Positions 5,867 to 6,077 of a stretch of DNA of 6,077 nt are shown one piece after another. The notes below the pieces were generated by a model. It saw nothing but the letters and a program-made list of their open reading frames with translations, made no database searches and was not told the DNA's origin. Within the stretch, counting starts at the first letter, position 1, and every line of letters begins with the position of its first letter. The position numbers and the translations under genes are program-made. This DNA is from Clostridioides sp. (GTDB lineage Bacteria; Bacillota; Clostridia; Peptostreptococcales; Peptostreptococcaceae): NCBI GenBank assembly GCA_031272305.1, contig JAISUA010000158.1, positions 1 to 6,077 of the forward strand. Reading direction: 5' to 3'.

Positions 5867-6077
5867 TTTAAATGTGAAATTTGGCGATATAAATTTTAAA
5901 AATCCTGTAATAATGGCTTCAGGTACATTTGGATTTGGAAGAGAATATGCTGAGATATATGATATAGAAAAACTTGGAGGAATAAGATCAAAAGGACTTA
6001 CACTTGTAAAAAAAGATGGAAACAGTGGAATGAGAGTTTGGGAAACTCCATCAGGTATGATGAATAGTGTAGGACTT
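5859..6077 (+). CDS. pyrD: Dihydroorotate dehydrogenase B, catalytic subunit (3' end outside window)
   Basis: PyrD is the FMN-containing catalytic subunit that oxidises dihydroorotate to orotate; as class 1B it works with PyrK. Only the first 73 residues are present, of about 300. They show NPVIMASGTFGFGREY (15-30), the typical N-terminal strand and FMN-binding start of this class, then GGIRSKGLTL (40-49) with the conserved Lys45, and ETPSGMMNSVGL (62-73), which normally continues into QNPG. The ATG at 5859 overlaps the end of pyrK by 8 bases, and its ribosome binding site (GAGAGGA, 5841-5847) lies within pyrK. The adjacent pyrK and the motif spelling place it in the NAD-dependent class rather than the quinone- or fumarate-dependent classes. 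It runs off the right edge with an open frame. Confidence 0.96.
   Translation, partial: MTNLNVKFGDINFKNPVIMASGTFGFGREYAEIYDIEKLGGIRSKGLTLVKKDGNSGMRVWETPSGMMNSVGL

Overview
The window is a low-GC, gene-dense stretch of a Firmicutes (Bacillota) chromosome, most likely from an anaerobic member of the Clostridia or Tissierellia. The grounds are strong A+T bias, near-exclusive AGA for Arg and ATA/GGA for Ile/Gly, strong AGGAGG-type ribosome binding sites, the order tpiA-gpmI-eno-secG, and a PyrR-type RNA site in front of the pyrimidine genes. Genus cannot be fixed from the sequence alone. All recognised genes lie on the + strand.

Region 1 (about 1-3920) is the lower-glycolysis cluster. It holds the 3' end of triosephosphate isomerase (tpiA), cofactor-independent phosphoglycerate mutase (gpmI), enolase (eno) and the Sec translocon subunit secG. 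TpiA, GpmI and Eno carry carbon from triose phosphate towards phosphoenolpyruvate. SecG is a membrane protein that often follows eno in Firmicutes. GpmI carries an extra acidic/lysine-rich stretch of about 35 residues, with a small in-frame tandem repeat. The 259-base gap between gpmI and eno is mostly a tandem array of a 42-bp AT-rich unit ending just before the eno ribosome binding site; a candidate promoter lies in front of the well-conserved copies.

Region 2 (3921-4187) is a boundary. A two-tier hairpin followed by a T-run ends the secG transcript. An A+T-rich stretch follows, then a good sigma-A promoter with extended -10, then a short leader whose PyrR-binding hairpin abuts the pyrB Shine-Dalgarno. 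No terminator lies between that hairpin and pyrB, so the arrangement suggests translational repression by PyrR rather than the Bacillus-type attenuation.

Region 3 (4188-6077) is the start of a pyrimidine biosynthesis operon: pyrB (aspartate carbamoyltransferase), pyrK (the FAD/2Fe-2S electron-transfer subunit of NAD-dependent dihydroorotate dehydrogenase) and the first 73 codons of pyrD, the catalytic subunit, which overlaps pyrK by 8 bases. A pyrI regulatory-subunit gene, which often follows this type of pyrB, is not between pyrB and pyrK. 

Most of the window is ordinary core metabolism. The items worth a second look are the 42-bp repeat array before eno, the PyrR hairpin at the pyrB ribosome binding site, the GpmI insertion, and the palindromic terminator that resembles paired insertion-sequence ends. 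I found no evidence of a wholly new system.
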